In this document: piece after piece, positions 32,695 through 40,092 of the stretch
Numbering within the stretch: the first letter of the stretch is position 1
How the letters are laid out: every line of letters begins with the position of its first letter
Source of the DNA: Fimbriimonas sp.
Lineage (GTDB): Bacteria > Armatimonadota > Fimbriimonadia > Fimbriimonadales > Fimbriimonadaceae
Assembly (NCBI GenBank): GCA_029866005.1
Contig: JARXAE010000018.1
Span: 1 to 64,000 of the forward strand
Direction: 5' to 3'
DNA length: 64,000 nucleotides
Position numbers and translations under genes: made by a program
Notes under the pieces: model-generated
What the model was told of the DNA's origin: nothing
The model's input: the letters and a program-made list of their open reading frames with translations, nothing else
Databases searched by the model: none

Positions 32695-33291
32695 ATGAAA
32701 GCCATCGCATCCATTTCCATTCTCGGCATTCTCTCGGCTGGCGCGTTCGCGCAGGCAAAGACCTTCACCTTCGGTCCTGGCCTCGCTCCTCAGCAAGTTG
32801 TCACCGTTGAGAGCAACACGGCATTTGAAGACTTTGTCGGTCGAACCACCAAAGTCAGCGGCTCGGTGACTGTCGATCTGACCAAGAAGACTGGTTCGGG
32901 CAAGATCATCGTCGACCTGGCTTCCCTGTCGACTGGACTCGACCTGCGAGATGAGCACATGCGCAGCGAAGGCTGGCTGAACGTTGCGAAGTTCCCCACT
33001 GCCGTTTTCGAGGCGACTTCGATCAAGAACACCGGGGGCAAGAACTTCCTCGTCACCGGAAACTTCACTTTGCACGGCGTGACCAAATCCTTCAGCGTGA
33101 AGGCGACGGCGAACTACGTTGCGGAGAGCGAGAAGACAAAGGCGAACCGATTCAACGGCGATGTTATTCAGATCAAGACCAAGTTCACGATCAAGGCGAG
33201 CGACTACGGAATCAAGATTCCGGCGATGGCTGCGGACAAGGTTTCGAACTCGCTGACGATTGGTATCAGCGTTATCGGGACGACGAAGTAA
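32695..33291 (+). CDS. YceI-family lipid-binding periplasmic protein
   Basis: A 198-residue secreted protein with a signal peptide (MKAIASISILGILSAGAFAQ) and a YceI lipocalin-like barrel: TVESNTAFEDFVGRT, GSVTVDLTKKTGSGKIIVDL, HMRSEGWLNVAKFPTAVFEA, GNFTLHGVTKSF. YceI proteins bind polyprenoid lipids in the periplasm. The gene has its own promoter (TAAAAT 10 bases before the ATG) and a dyad upstream. Confidence 0.88.
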   Translation: MKAIASISILGILSAGAFAQAKTFTFGPGLAPQQVVTVESNTAFEDFVGRTTKVSGSVTVDLTKKTGSGKIIVDLASLSTGLDLRDEHMRSEGWLNVAKFPTAVFEATSIKNTGGKNFLVTGNFTLHGVTKSFSVKATANYVAESEKTKANRFNGDVIQIKTKFTIKASDYGIKIPAMAADKVSNSLTIGISVIGTTK

Positions 33292-33293
33292 GT

Positions 33294-33354
33294 TAGGGTT
33301 GGAGTTGGAGTTAGAGTTTTTCTTTCTCCAAATTCAACTCTGCACCCCAACTCC
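33294..33354. other. Imperfect inverted repeat after yceI
   Basis: GGAGTTGGAGTTAGAGTT, a TTTTTCTTTC spacer, then AACTCTGCACCCCAACTCC. This could fold into a long imperfect hairpin between the yceI stop and the next ATG. It may act as a weak terminator or mRNA stabiliser. Confidence 0.45.
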
Positions 33355-33738
33355 ATGTTCAAAAAACTCTGCCTTCTTGTTGCCGTCCTCAGCGCGATCG
33401 TCTTGATCGCGACGGTTCCGGCTTACAACTCTTTTGCCGGGAAAGCGAAGATGATTCAGAGGGTTCAGAAGAACTCAAGTGATGCGCTTTTCGGCGAGGA
33501 GGGGACTCCGGTGGGGGAACCAACTCTTACCATTATCGAGGATCCGAAGGCGTTTATCGGCGAACCCGCGGATGGCGTTCACAAAGTTGATCAGGGCTAT
33601 CTTGATCAGAACAAGATTTATCCTACGCAACTGAAAACGGTTCAGTTCTGGATCGAGTCGATTAGACTTGGAGCCGGGGTTGCCGGACTGCTAGGGGTCG
33701 TTCTTGGCCTGTGGAAGCGCAAGCCGAAAGCCGCCTAG
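33355..33738 (+). CDS. Small membrane protein of unknown function
   Basis: A 127-residue protein with a hydrophobic segment at each end (LCLLVAVLSAIVLIATVP and LGAGVAGLLGVVLGLW) and a hydrophilic middle of about 65 residues that would face the outside. The tail is basic (KRKPKAA). No family is recognised. It is on the same strand as yceI with a hairpin between, and its end overlaps the opposite DUF1905 gene by 4 bases. Confidence 0.6.
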   Translation: MFKKLCLLVAVLSAIVLIATVPAYNSFAGKAKMIQRVQKNSSDALFGEEGTPVGEPTLTIIEDPKAFIGEPADGVHKVDQGYLDQNKIYPTQLKTVQFWIESIRLGAGVAGLLGVVLGLWKRKPKAA

Positions 33739-34031
33739 ATTGGTTCGAGACCGGCTTTGATATTGTCTCCGGCGAGGAGGGCGTTGGCCTTTCTCACGCT
33801 GGCTTTGACCGGTAGTAAGTAGCTGCCGAATTCCTTGGCCGGAAAGAGCGAAGTCTCGAAGGTTGACTTCCCTATTGTCACCCTTACCTTGACGGAGCCG
33901 AAGCCCTTGCGAGGGATTCCCTCAATTTCGGCTTTGACCGCATCTCTCGCGGCTTCGGGGAGGGTGACGAAGTGCCACGCCGTGCCACCATCCGAGCGCC
34001 AGATCCAGAGTTCGGATTCGAAGTGGATCAC
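33735..34031 (-). CDS. DUF1905-domain protein
   Basis: A 98-residue protein. HFESELWIWRSDGGTAWHFV, TLPEAARDAVKAEIE, GSVKVRVTIGKSTFETSLFP, YLLPVKASVRKANALLAGD is the DUF1905 beta-barrel pattern. A GTG at 34031 overlaps the stop of the esterase gene upstream (GTGA), which is better than the TTG at 34073. The function is unknown; relatives are often fused to YdeI domains. Confidence 0.72.
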   Translation of the reverse strand: MIHFESELWIWRSDGGTAWHFVTLPEAARDAVKAEIEGIPRKGFGSVKVRVTIGKSTFETSLFPAKEFGSYLLPVKASVRKANALLAGDNIKAGLEPI

Positions 34032-34924
34032 TGTTTTGGGTGGTCTTGGAAGAACTTCCAGATCTCGTCCCAAGCGAGGATTCCGCTCTTGGATTCGCGG
34101 CCCGCGCCGTACCAGCCGCCGAAGATTTCGTGAGTTCCGTTGAACGAAGCGATCAGCGTGACTTCGGCGCCTTTGTCGGATTTGCCGAACTGTCGGATTG
34201 CAGCCGCGTCTTTTTTGTATTCGATTGCCTCGACCTTAACGGGCAGACCGAAATGGTTTGCCCACCATTCTGCGCTTTCGTCGGCGCCCATGCTTTGAAG
34301 CATCGCTTTCATGCCGCGCTTGTAGACTACGACGTTGTCCTGTTTTCCGTGGAGGAGGAGTACGGAGACTTGGGATTTGGGCACGGGAATGGTGTCTAGT
34401 CCGCCATTTGCTGGAAGTCCGACCGATCCGGAGATTCCTGCGACGGCGGCAAGACGGTCGCCGAGGACGGAGCCGAGGTAGTAGCTCATCATTGCGCCGT
34501 TCGAGTGGCCAAAGACGTACTCGCGCTTTTTATCGATGTTGAACTCGCCTTCGAGGCGGTCGAGGATCGTCTTCATGAAATCGACGTCGGCCTTGTCACC
34601 GGCCATTTTGAAGAAGCCGGCGTTCCAACCTCGGAAGCTCTCGGGAAGGCCGTTGGGGATCGCGACAATGAATCCGCCTTTGTCAGACTCTTCGCCGAGC
34701 TTGAGGACGGCTTCGAACTGGGCGGCGTTGCTGGTGAGGCCGTGGAGGGCGACGACGACGGGGGTGGGCTTGGTGTGGTCGTAGCCTTTGGGGACGTGGA
34801 GGATGAAGTCGCGGGGCTTTTCGGCAACGGTCAGCTTTTCGATATAGCGTCCGGGGGTGCGGGGCTCGGAGTGGGAGCAAGCCGCCATCATTAGCGCCGC
34901 GAGCACGATCAAACTTCGATTCAT
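34028..34924 (-). CDS. Lipoprotein esterase, PHB-depolymerase (LpqC)-like
   Basis: A 298-residue alpha/beta hydrolase with a lipoprotein signal (MNRSLIVLAALMMAAC, lipobox Cys16). VVVALHGLTSNAAQFE gives the oxyanion region, VFGHSNGAMMSYYLG the nucleophile Ser, LLLHGKQDNVV the acid region, and FNGTHEIFGG the His. This is the feruloyl-esterase/polyhydroxybutyrate-depolymerase-like group. The substrate is unknown. It is followed by, and overlaps, a DUF1905 gene. Confidence 0.83.
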   Translation of the reverse strand: MNRSLIVLAALMMAACSHSEPRTPGRYIEKLTVAEKPRDFILHVPKGYDHTKPTPVVVALHGLTSNAAQFEAVLKLGEESDKGGFIVAIPNGLPESFRGWNAGFFKMAGDKADVDFMKTILDRLEGEFNIDKKREYVFGHSNGAMMSYYLGSVLGDRLAAVAGISGSVGLPANGGLDTIPVPKSQVSVLLLHGKQDNVVVYKRGMKAMLQSMGADESAEWWANHFGLPVKVEAIEYKKDAAAIRQFGKSDKGAEVTLIASFNGTHEIFGGWYGAGRESKSGILAWDEIWKFFQDHPKQ

Positions 34925-35327
34925 TTGCCTATTCTTGACCGATTTTCGGGCAGAAAAAAGGCGACCGCATGTTTGGCTAAAGTGCGGCCGCCGAGGGATT
35001 GGGAGGTTCTTGCTATGTCGGTCTCTCTTGATTGGAGGCCTATGTTGTTAGTAACGTGTGTTAGGTTTCTGGGGTTCCAAGAATTTTGGATTTCACTTTT
35101 CTGGGATCGGTTTATGGCGGTTGAAGGGAGAGAACTGCGACGCATTTTCTGGGGTAGTCAGGTTCAACTTCTAACGTAATTTGCGAGAAAGTTGGGTAGG
35201 GTTGGGTAGGCGATGGCTCGGCTGGAGTCGCAGTTTTGGACAAGCGACGGGAGAATTTTCGCGCCAGGCTCTTCGACGCTCGGTCCCCCGATTTCCTCGG
35301 GATGGTCCACGCGCGGTTTAGAAATAT

Positions 35328-35385
35328 TGATCATCACTAAGTAGGCGAGGAAGTCGGGCCGTTGTCAACCTGGTTTCGTATTTTC
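35328..35385 (+). repeat. Dispersed intergenic repeat, copy C
   Basis: TTGATCATCACTAAGTAGGC, GAGGAAG, a G/C patch, GTTGTCAACCTGGTT and CGTATTTTC. It aligns base by base over most of its length with copy B at 11865 and more loosely with copy A at 58. Confidence 0.65.
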
Positions 35386-35438
35386 AATCCTGTGAGTTGC
35401 CGTTTACTGGCTTGGATGGCGGTAATTGTTTTAGCCTG

Positions 35439-35457
35439 TGGGGTCGCGGACCCCACG
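35439..35457. terminator. Hairpin after the gene at 35461 (minus strand)
   Basis: GTGGGGTC-GCG-GACCCCAC is a perfect 8-base stem lying 3 bases beyond the stop of the leftward membrane-protein gene. On the minus strand it is followed by AGGCTAAAA rather than a T-run, so it may be rho-independent only in part. Confidence 0.5.
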
Positions 35458-35460
35458 GCA

Positions 35461-36624
35461 TCAGGTTGGTTGTGGGATGAGGTCGGTGCTATCGAAAATT
35501 TTGAGGTCAGGGCGCTCGGATAGCAATGAGGTGTAGAGTCTTTGGGCATGATCCGTTGGCAAGAATAAGGTGTATTCAGAGTCGTGGTCTCGGGGGTAGG
35601 TGAGCTTCAGTTTAGTGATGGGTGGACCAGGTTCTTTGAGATTCTTGATATCACGCGAGGCCACTGACGACTTGGATGTCACGAGTTCAACCGAGCTGAG
35701 CTTTTCGATTTCGAGGACGTCAAGTACGTTGGACTCGGAGCCGAGGAAGAGTTTTCCGGATGCGGGACCGAAGACTTGGTGTTCGACAAGTGGGGCCTCG
35801 TAGCCGTTAAGGGCGGCGAAGTGGCGCGCGATTGCCTCCGGTTTCACGTCGGGTTTGCGTTTGGTCCAGGTGAACAAGTCGGAGAGAGTTGGGAAGAAGA
35901 GAATTCCGAATAAGAACTTGTCGGAGATTCCTCCGGGAAGAGCAATAGCAAGGATAAACGCACAAAACAGGAGAGCGGTGATGCCCCCGATCAGTTCGCC
36001 GAAACCGCCGCCATGGCGCATGTAGCTTGGGCGGATCTTTGTATCGGGGAATTCTCGAATCTCCTTCTGTTCGACCCGACTCTTTAGAATTCTAAACCAG
36101 ATCTTTGGTTCAAGCTTTGGCGGGCATGTGACGAACTGATACGGTCCTGTTGCATCGTCGCTAATGATCAGGAGCCAGGGTTCTTCGATCTGTTCAACTC
36201 TTGGAAGGTCTTCGGGTTTAGACTTCCACCATGCGTTGTGGACCGTCCTCCCGTAACCGCATGCAAGTCCCCGAATCTGGCTGAAGTCAGACCAACATGT
36301 TGTTAGCGGGCGGTATGAAGTTCCGACCCCTGTCGGACTGACGGCTAACCAACCTTGATCCGTCTTATAGAACTGGTTTGCGTCAGCTGGAAATTCAGCG
36401 AGTTGGGCTTCGAATGCGGCTTTGGAGAGTCGAAACGCCTTTAGACCTAAACTCAAGAACACCAGTGCTCCGAGCAGAGCTCCGGTCCCAAGAGTGACTC
36501 GCCAGAACAGCTCAAGTTGTGGAAAGCGTTTTACGCCGAGATACAGCGCGAGACCTGCGGCAACTAGTAGTAGAGATGCATAACAACCTTTCTGCTGGCG
36601 CTTGGAAACGTCGAGCCTGTCCAC
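35461..36624 (-). CDS. Membrane protein of unknown function
   Basis: A 387-residue protein with two N-terminal spans (YASLLLVAAGLALYLGV and LGTGALLGALVFLSLGL) and one or two in the middle (LIGGITALLFCAFILAIALPGG, KFLFGILFFPTLSDL). Between and after these are soluble regions, the last of which (SKSSVASRDIKNLKEPGPPI, YTLFLPTDHAQRLYTSLLSE) looks like a PH-type domain. GTG start; TAAAAT ends 6 bases before it, which supports a leaderless start. No family is recognised. Confidence 0.6.
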   Translation of the reverse strand: MDRLDVSKRQQKGCYASLLLVAAGLALYLGVKRFPQLELFWRVTLGTGALLGALVFLSLGLKAFRLSKAAFEAQLAEFPADANQFYKTDQGWLAVSPTGVGTSYRPLTTCWSDFSQIRGLACGYGRTVHNAWWKSKPEDLPRVEQIEEPWLLIISDDATGPYQFVTCPPKLEPKIWFRILKSRVEQKEIREFPDTKIRPSYMRHGGGFGELIGGITALLFCAFILAIALPGGISDKFLFGILFFPTLSDLFTWTKRKPDVKPEAIARHFAALNGYEAPLVEHQVFGPASGKLFLGSESNVLDVLEIEKLSSVELVTSKSSVASRDIKNLKEPGPPITKLKLTYPRDHDSEYTLFLPTDHAQRLYTSLLSERPDLKIFDSTDLIPQPT

Positions 36625-36674
36625 GGCTCTATTTTATCAACCTTTCGCTCGTCAAGTGGTTACAATAGTTGGGG
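36625..36674. promoter_or_regulatory. Divergent pair of leaderless promoters
   Basis: On the minus strand TAAAAT (36631-36636) lies 6 bases before GTG 36624. On the plus strand TACAAT (36661-36666) lies 8 bases before ATG 36675. The 50-base gap leaves no room for longer leaders, so both messages should begin at or near their start codons. Confidence 0.55.
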
Positions 36675-37295
36675 ATGAATGTACCGCCTAGCTATCAGAT
36701 GCCGCCGCCGAGCGATGCTCCGGCTCCTCAGCCGAAGAGCGGGGTCCCGGGGTGGGCTAAGTGGGCGATTGGATGCGGGGCGATGGTGATGTGCTGTTGC
36801 CCGGTAGGGGGCGGGATTCTATTTCCGGTGTTTAGTCAGGCGAGGGTGGCGGCTCAGTCAACTCAGTCGATGTACAAGATGAAGAGCTTGGCGATTGCTT
36901 GGAATCTTTACTCGGCCGACTCGGACGACCGTGCTTGTCCATTTCCTGAGTGGAATGGAAGTTTACGGAAGTATACGGTGGCTTCCGAAATCGAGCCGCC
37001 GTCGGATCCTTTGGTTGACCCCCTTTTGGCTCAGAAAACAAACCAACTGGGTTACGGGATGAATCGAGAGGTTGCTCTCAAGGAGGCGATCACTTTTGAA
37101 GATCCGGCTAAGGTGGTCGTACTAGCCATTACTGAGACTCCCGGGAAAGACGCGGCTGTGACCAAAGAGACACTTCGCAAGGCCTCGCAGGGACCGTTCC
37201 GAACGATTTGGGCGACGGCGGACGGGGCGGTGAAGAAGGCATTGATAGACGAGGCTCAGAGGTTGCAGTGGAAACCGGTTCTGATGAAGAAGTAA
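36675..37295 (+). CDS. Pseudopilin-like (DUF1559-type) membrane protein
   Basis: A 206-residue protein with a proline-rich head (about 1-25), one hydrophobic span (WAIGCGAMVMCCCPVGGGILF) and then PVFSQARVAAQSTQSMYKMK and IAWNLYSADSDDR. The last part is the start of the soluble half of pseudopilin/DUF1559 proteins common in Armatimonadota and Planctomycetes, where the sequence reads FPVFxxAR and then YxxDxDE. The prepilin cleavage motif FTLIE is absent, so it is probably not processed. The ATG at 36675 follows TACAAT. It overlaps a shorter paralogue downstream. Confidence 0.6.
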   Translation: MNVPPSYQMPPPSDAPAPQPKSGVPGWAKWAIGCGAMVMCCCPVGGGILFPVFSQARVAAQSTQSMYKMKSLAIAWNLYSADSDDRACPFPEWNGSLRKYTVASEIEPPSDPLVDPLLAQKTNQLGYGMNREVALKEAITFEDPAKVVVLAITETPGKDAAVTKETLRKASQGPFRTIWATADGAVKKALIDEAQRLQWKPVLMKK

Positions 37296-37843
37296 AGCCC
37301 ACGAATCCCGTTTGGGAGTTCGTTAAAGGCGGCGTGAAAGGGTTCGTGATTGCGTTTGTCGTTGTTTTTCCATTCTCCTGTGCGTATGGTTTTTGGCAAG
37401 CATCTGGAAGGCACAAATACATCAATCAGACCGCAGCTCACGCAAAGTTGCTTGCTCAGTCGTGGTTGCTTTATGCAGCTGATTCCGATCAGCGGACGTG
37501 CTTAAGCGAAAACTGGAATGCCGCACTCGCTGGCTATTACAAAGACGCCAGGGTTCTAGAGGACGCGAACATCGAAACCGGAGAGCGGCGCGGAATCGGT
37601 CTTAACCCCGGTTTCGCAGGGAAAAGCATGAGCACCCTCCCAGAAATGCGAAGGAGTTTGGTCTTTGCGCTTACTACGAATCTTGGCAAAGATGCCCTGG
37701 TTAGTAAGAGTACGTTACGAAGCTATTCTGACGCGATTGACGTCATCGTCGTTGCAACTGGCGACGGAAAGTCTTACAAGACCCGATTTTCGAAGTTGCA
37801 GAGTCTGTTCTGGGAAGTTCCGGCAAGTAGCTCGGGTCGCTGA
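37268..37843 (+). CDS. Second pseudopilin-like protein, paralogue of the previous gene
   Basis: A 191-residue protein with one N-terminal span (FVIAFVVVFPFSCAYGFW) and a body with AHAKLLAQSWLLYAADSDQR and LGKDALVSKSTLR, which correspond to MKSLAIAWNLYSADSDDR and PGKDAAVTKETLR in the preceding gene. The most likely start is the GTG at 37268, inside the end of the previous gene (28-base overlap); the open frame runs further back. The function is unknown. Confidence 0.55.
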   Translation: METGSDEEVKPTNPVWEFVKGGVKGFVIAFVVVFPFSCAYGFWQASGRHKYINQTAAHAKLLAQSWLLYAADSDQRTCLSENWNAALAGYYKDARVLEDANIETGERRGIGLNPGFAGKSMSTLPEMRRSLVFALTTNLGKDALVSKSTLRSYSDAIDVIVVATGDGKSYKTRFSKLQSLFWEVPASSSGR

Positions 37844-37848
37844 TGCGT

Positions 37849-37890
37849 CTGGAACCGAACGGGGGCGTCCGGGTTCCAGGGGGATGCGGG
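37849..37890. repeat. GGGGGCGTCC palindromic repeat, copy 1
   Basis: CTGGAACC-GAACGGGGGCGTCCG-GGTTCCAG and GGGGATGCGGG. It begins 5 bases after a stop codon and is followed by the promoter of the next gene. A second copy lies at 38440-38480. Confidence 0.7.
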
Positions 37891-37906
37891 ACGGTAATCT
37901 TTTGGG

Positions 37907-38434
37907 GTGATGGAGTTCGATTTCTCACCTTGTCAACGGGAGGATATTCCTCGGCTCACGGAGATGTTTGACGAGGCGGCGGCTTTTCAGGAGCGGATTT
38001 CGGAGCAGAGGTGGATGGGCTTTGAGATCGAACGACTGGAGTCGGAGATTGAGCGGCAGCAGATTTGGAAGCTGGTTGACGGAGACCAGATTGCGTGCGT
38101 TTTTGTTTGGGTAACGAGCGACGAGCAGATCTGGGAGAACTCGGAGAATGATCGGGCGATCTATCTTCATCGGATCGCGGTGACCGAGCGGTATCGGGGG
38201 AAGGGGTGCATGCCGGCGATTCTGGAATGGTCCAAAGGTCTGTGCATTGAGCGAGGGTGGGATTGCATTCGGGTTGATACTTGGGCTCGGAACGAGAAGT
38301 TGGTGGGCTACTACGTTCAATGCGGATTTCGGTATATCCGAGAGATTGACCCCGCCGATATTGAGGGATTGCCGGCGCATTACGGGCAGCCGTTGGCATT
38401 GTTGCAGTTAGATGTTGAGGTGACTGGTCGCTAA
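37907..38434 (+). CDS. GNAT-family N-acetyltransferase
   Basis: A 175-residue acetyltransferase. The acetyl-CoA loop is HRIAVTERYRGKGCMPAILE (motif A, RxxGKG), followed by CIRVDTWARNEKLVGYYVQCGF (motif B). The acceptor is unknown. TAATCT ends 6 bases before the GTG at 37907, so that codon is taken as the start; an ATG directly follows it. Repeat copies flank it on both sides. Confidence 0.82.
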   Translation: MMEFDFSPCQREDIPRLTEMFDEAAAFQERISEQRWMGFEIERLESEIERQQIWKLVDGDQIACVFVWVTSDEQIWENSENDRAIYLHRIAVTERYRGKGCMPAILEWSKGLCIERGWDCIRVDTWARNEKLVGYYVQCGFRYIREIDPADIEGLPAHYGQPLALLQLDVEVTGR

Positions 38435-38439
38435 AGCGC

Positions 38440-38480
38440 CCGGAGCCGGACGGGGGCGTCCTGGTTCCAGGGGAGTTGCG
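38440..38480. repeat. GGGGGCGTCC palindromic repeat, copy 2
   Basis: CCGGAGCCGGACGGGGGCGT, CCTGGTTCCAGGGGAG and TTGCGG. It begins 5 bases after the GNAT stop. The same order of elements as in copy 1 is seen, including GGTCGCT just before the repeat and AATCTTTTGGGGTG-like bases after it. Confidence 0.7.
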
Positions 38481-38488
38481 GCATCTGT

Positions 38489-38494
38489 CACAAT
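38489..38494 (+). promoter_or_regulatory. -10 box of proS
   Basis: CACAAT ends 6 bases before the GTG start of proS. The copy before the GNAT gene (TAATCT-TTTGGG-GTG) is closely similar, so the two genes have matching leaderless promoters next to matching repeats. Confidence 0.5.
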
Positions 38495-38500
38495 CTTTGG

Positions 38501-40000
38501 GTGAGCAGCAACTACGGGATTACCCCTCAGGGAGAGAATTTTAGCGAGTGGTACAACGAGCTTGTCGTTAAGGCAGAGCTTGCGGATCACTCCGCCGTGC
38601 GCGGTTGCATGGTCATCAAGCCTCATGGCTATGCCATTTGGGAGCTGATGCAGCGCGCGCTCGACGACATGTTCAAGGAGACTGGACACGTCAACGCCTA
38701 CTTCCCTCTGCTCATCCCGAAGTCGTTTTTTGAGAAGGAGGCCGACCACGTGGACGGCTTTGCGAAAGAGTGCGCGGTTGTCACTCACCACCGGCTGAAG
38801 GCGACCCCGGACGGAAAAGGGTTGATGCCGGACCCAGACGCGAAGTTGACGGAGGAGTACATCATTCGTCCGACCAGCGAGACGATTATTTGGAACACCT
38901 ACAAGAACTGGATTCAGTCTTACCGCGACTTACCGCTGCTGATTAACCAGTGGGCAAACGTGATGCGCTGGGAGATGCGGACTCGGATGTTCTTGCGTAC
39001 CGCTGAGTTCCTTTGGCAGGAGGGGCATACGGCTCACGCCACCTATGAGGAAGCCGAGACAGAGTCTTTGACAATTTTGCACGAGTGCTACGGGAAGTTT
39101 GCCGAGGAGTGGATGGCGGTCCCGGTCATCAAAGGTGTGAAAAGCGAAGGCGAGAAGTTCGCGGGCGCGGATCACACCTATACGATCGAGGCGATGACGC
39201 AGGACCTCCGGGCGATTCAGGCGGGGACTTCGCACCACCTTGGGCAGTCGTTTGCTAAGGCGTTTGATGTGACCTTCCAGTCGGCGGAGGGCAAGTTGGA
39301 GCACGTCTACGCGACCTCATGGGGCGTTTCGACGCGGTTGATCGGGACGCTGATCATGGCTCACTCGGACGATAAGGGTCTGGTTTGCCCGCCAAAGCTG
39401 GCACCGGTCCAGGTGGTGTTTATTCCGATGGGCCGCGGCGAGGTTTGGGATGTGACGGTTGCTAAGGCTAAAGAGCTTGCGGCGGAACTGAAGGCTCGGG
39501 GCGTTCGGGTTAAGGTTGATGACCGGACGAAGGAAGGGCCGGGCTTCAAGGCAAAGGACTGGGACTTGAAGGGGGCCTGCGTTCGGGTTGATGTTGGCGG
39601 ACGCGAGCTTGAGGCCGGAGAGTTGGGCGTCGCTCGGCGGGACTCGGAGGAGAAGCTTTTGGTACCGGTTGACCAGATTGTCGATCGCTGTGCGAGTTTG
39701 CTGAGTGAGATTCAGGCGAATCTTTATGCGAAGGCTTTGGCATTCCGAGAGGCTAACACGGTTCGGGTGGATACCTGGGACGAGTTCTTGGCACGGTTTG
39801 ACGGCGAGGGTGGAGGCGGATTCGTTCTGGCCCACTGGGACGGGACTCAGGAGACTGAGGACAAGATCAGCGAGGCGACGAAGGCGACGATTCGATGTAT
39901 TCCGCTCGAGCCCTTGCATCCGGATGATGTTGTAGAGGGAACTTGCGTGTTCTCGGGCAAGCCGAGCAAGCAGCGGGTTATTTTTGCCAAAGCTTATTAA
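38501..40000 (+). CDS. proS: Prolyl-tRNA synthetase (short, archaeal/eukaryal type)
   Basis: A 499-residue class II synthetase, the length of the ProS type without the editing insert. Motif 2 is [56 protein letters not shown] and [16 protein letters not shown] also match. An anticodon-binding domain (about 310-400) and a C-terminal zinc-like domain complete it. It charges tRNA-Pro. The start is GTG with CACAAT 6 bases before it. The type is also found in several bacterial phyla, including thermophiles. Confidence 0.93.
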   Translation: MSSNYGITPQGENFSEWYNELVVKAELADHSAVRGCMVIKPHGYAIWELMQRALDDMFKETGHVNAYFPLLIPKSFFEKEADHVDGFAKECAVVTHHRLKATPDGKGLMPDPDAKLTEEYIIRPTSETIIWNTYKNWIQSYRDLPLLINQWANVMRWEMRTRMFLRTAEFLWQEGHTAHATYEEAETESLTILHECYGKFAEEWMAVPVIKGVKSEGEKFAGADHTYTIEAMTQDLRAIQAGTSHHLGQSFAKAFDVTFQSAEGKLEHVYATSWGVSTRLIGTLIMAHSDDKGLVCPPKLAPVQVVFIPMGRGEVWDVTVAKAKELAAELKARGVRVKVDDRTKEGPGFKAKDWDLKGACVRVDVGGRELEAGELGVARRDSEEKLLVPVDQIVDRCASLLSEIQANLYAKALAFREANTVRVDTWDEFLARFDGEGGGGFVLAHWDGTQETEDKISEATKATIRCIPLEPLHPDDVVEGTCVFSGKPSKQRVIFAKAY

Positions 40001-40004
40001 TTGG

Positions 40005-40050
40005 TCTTGAGTCTTGAGTCTTGAGTCTTTTGCCGATAATAAGGCAAGAG
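40005..40050 (+). repeat. Three tandem 7-base repeats plus hairpin after proS
   Basis: TCTTGAG occurs three times in tandem (40005-40025), then CTTTTGCC-GATAATAA-GGCAAGAG forms an 8-base stem at 40027-40050. The hairpin could end proS transcription, though it lacks a T-run. Confidence 0.6.
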
Positions 40051-40092
40051 ACTGACGGCAAATGTCTGACGTCTGTTCATAAGAACTCGCTC

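Larger units (their letters stand above)
34925..35460. other. 536-base non-coding spacer
   Basis: No gene is supported. A G/C palindromic patch (GCGACCGCAT...GTGCGGCCGC) lies near 34960-34993. A tandem GTTGGGTAGG pair lies at 35191-35210. Copy C of the dispersed repeat is at about 35328-35385, and a hairpin GTGGGGTCGCGGACCCCAC at about 35439-35457 probably ends the leftward gene at 35461. Confidence 0.5.

Noticed and set aside
33355-33738. This small gene as part of an energy-transducing or cytochrome complex
   Set aside because: The two-span layout is suggestive, but there is no heme or metal motif and no partner genes. It is left as unknown.
34921-35179. Open frames on both strands after the esterase gene
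   Set aside because: Neither shows a domain, and the strands overlap almost fully. This looks like spacer DNA.
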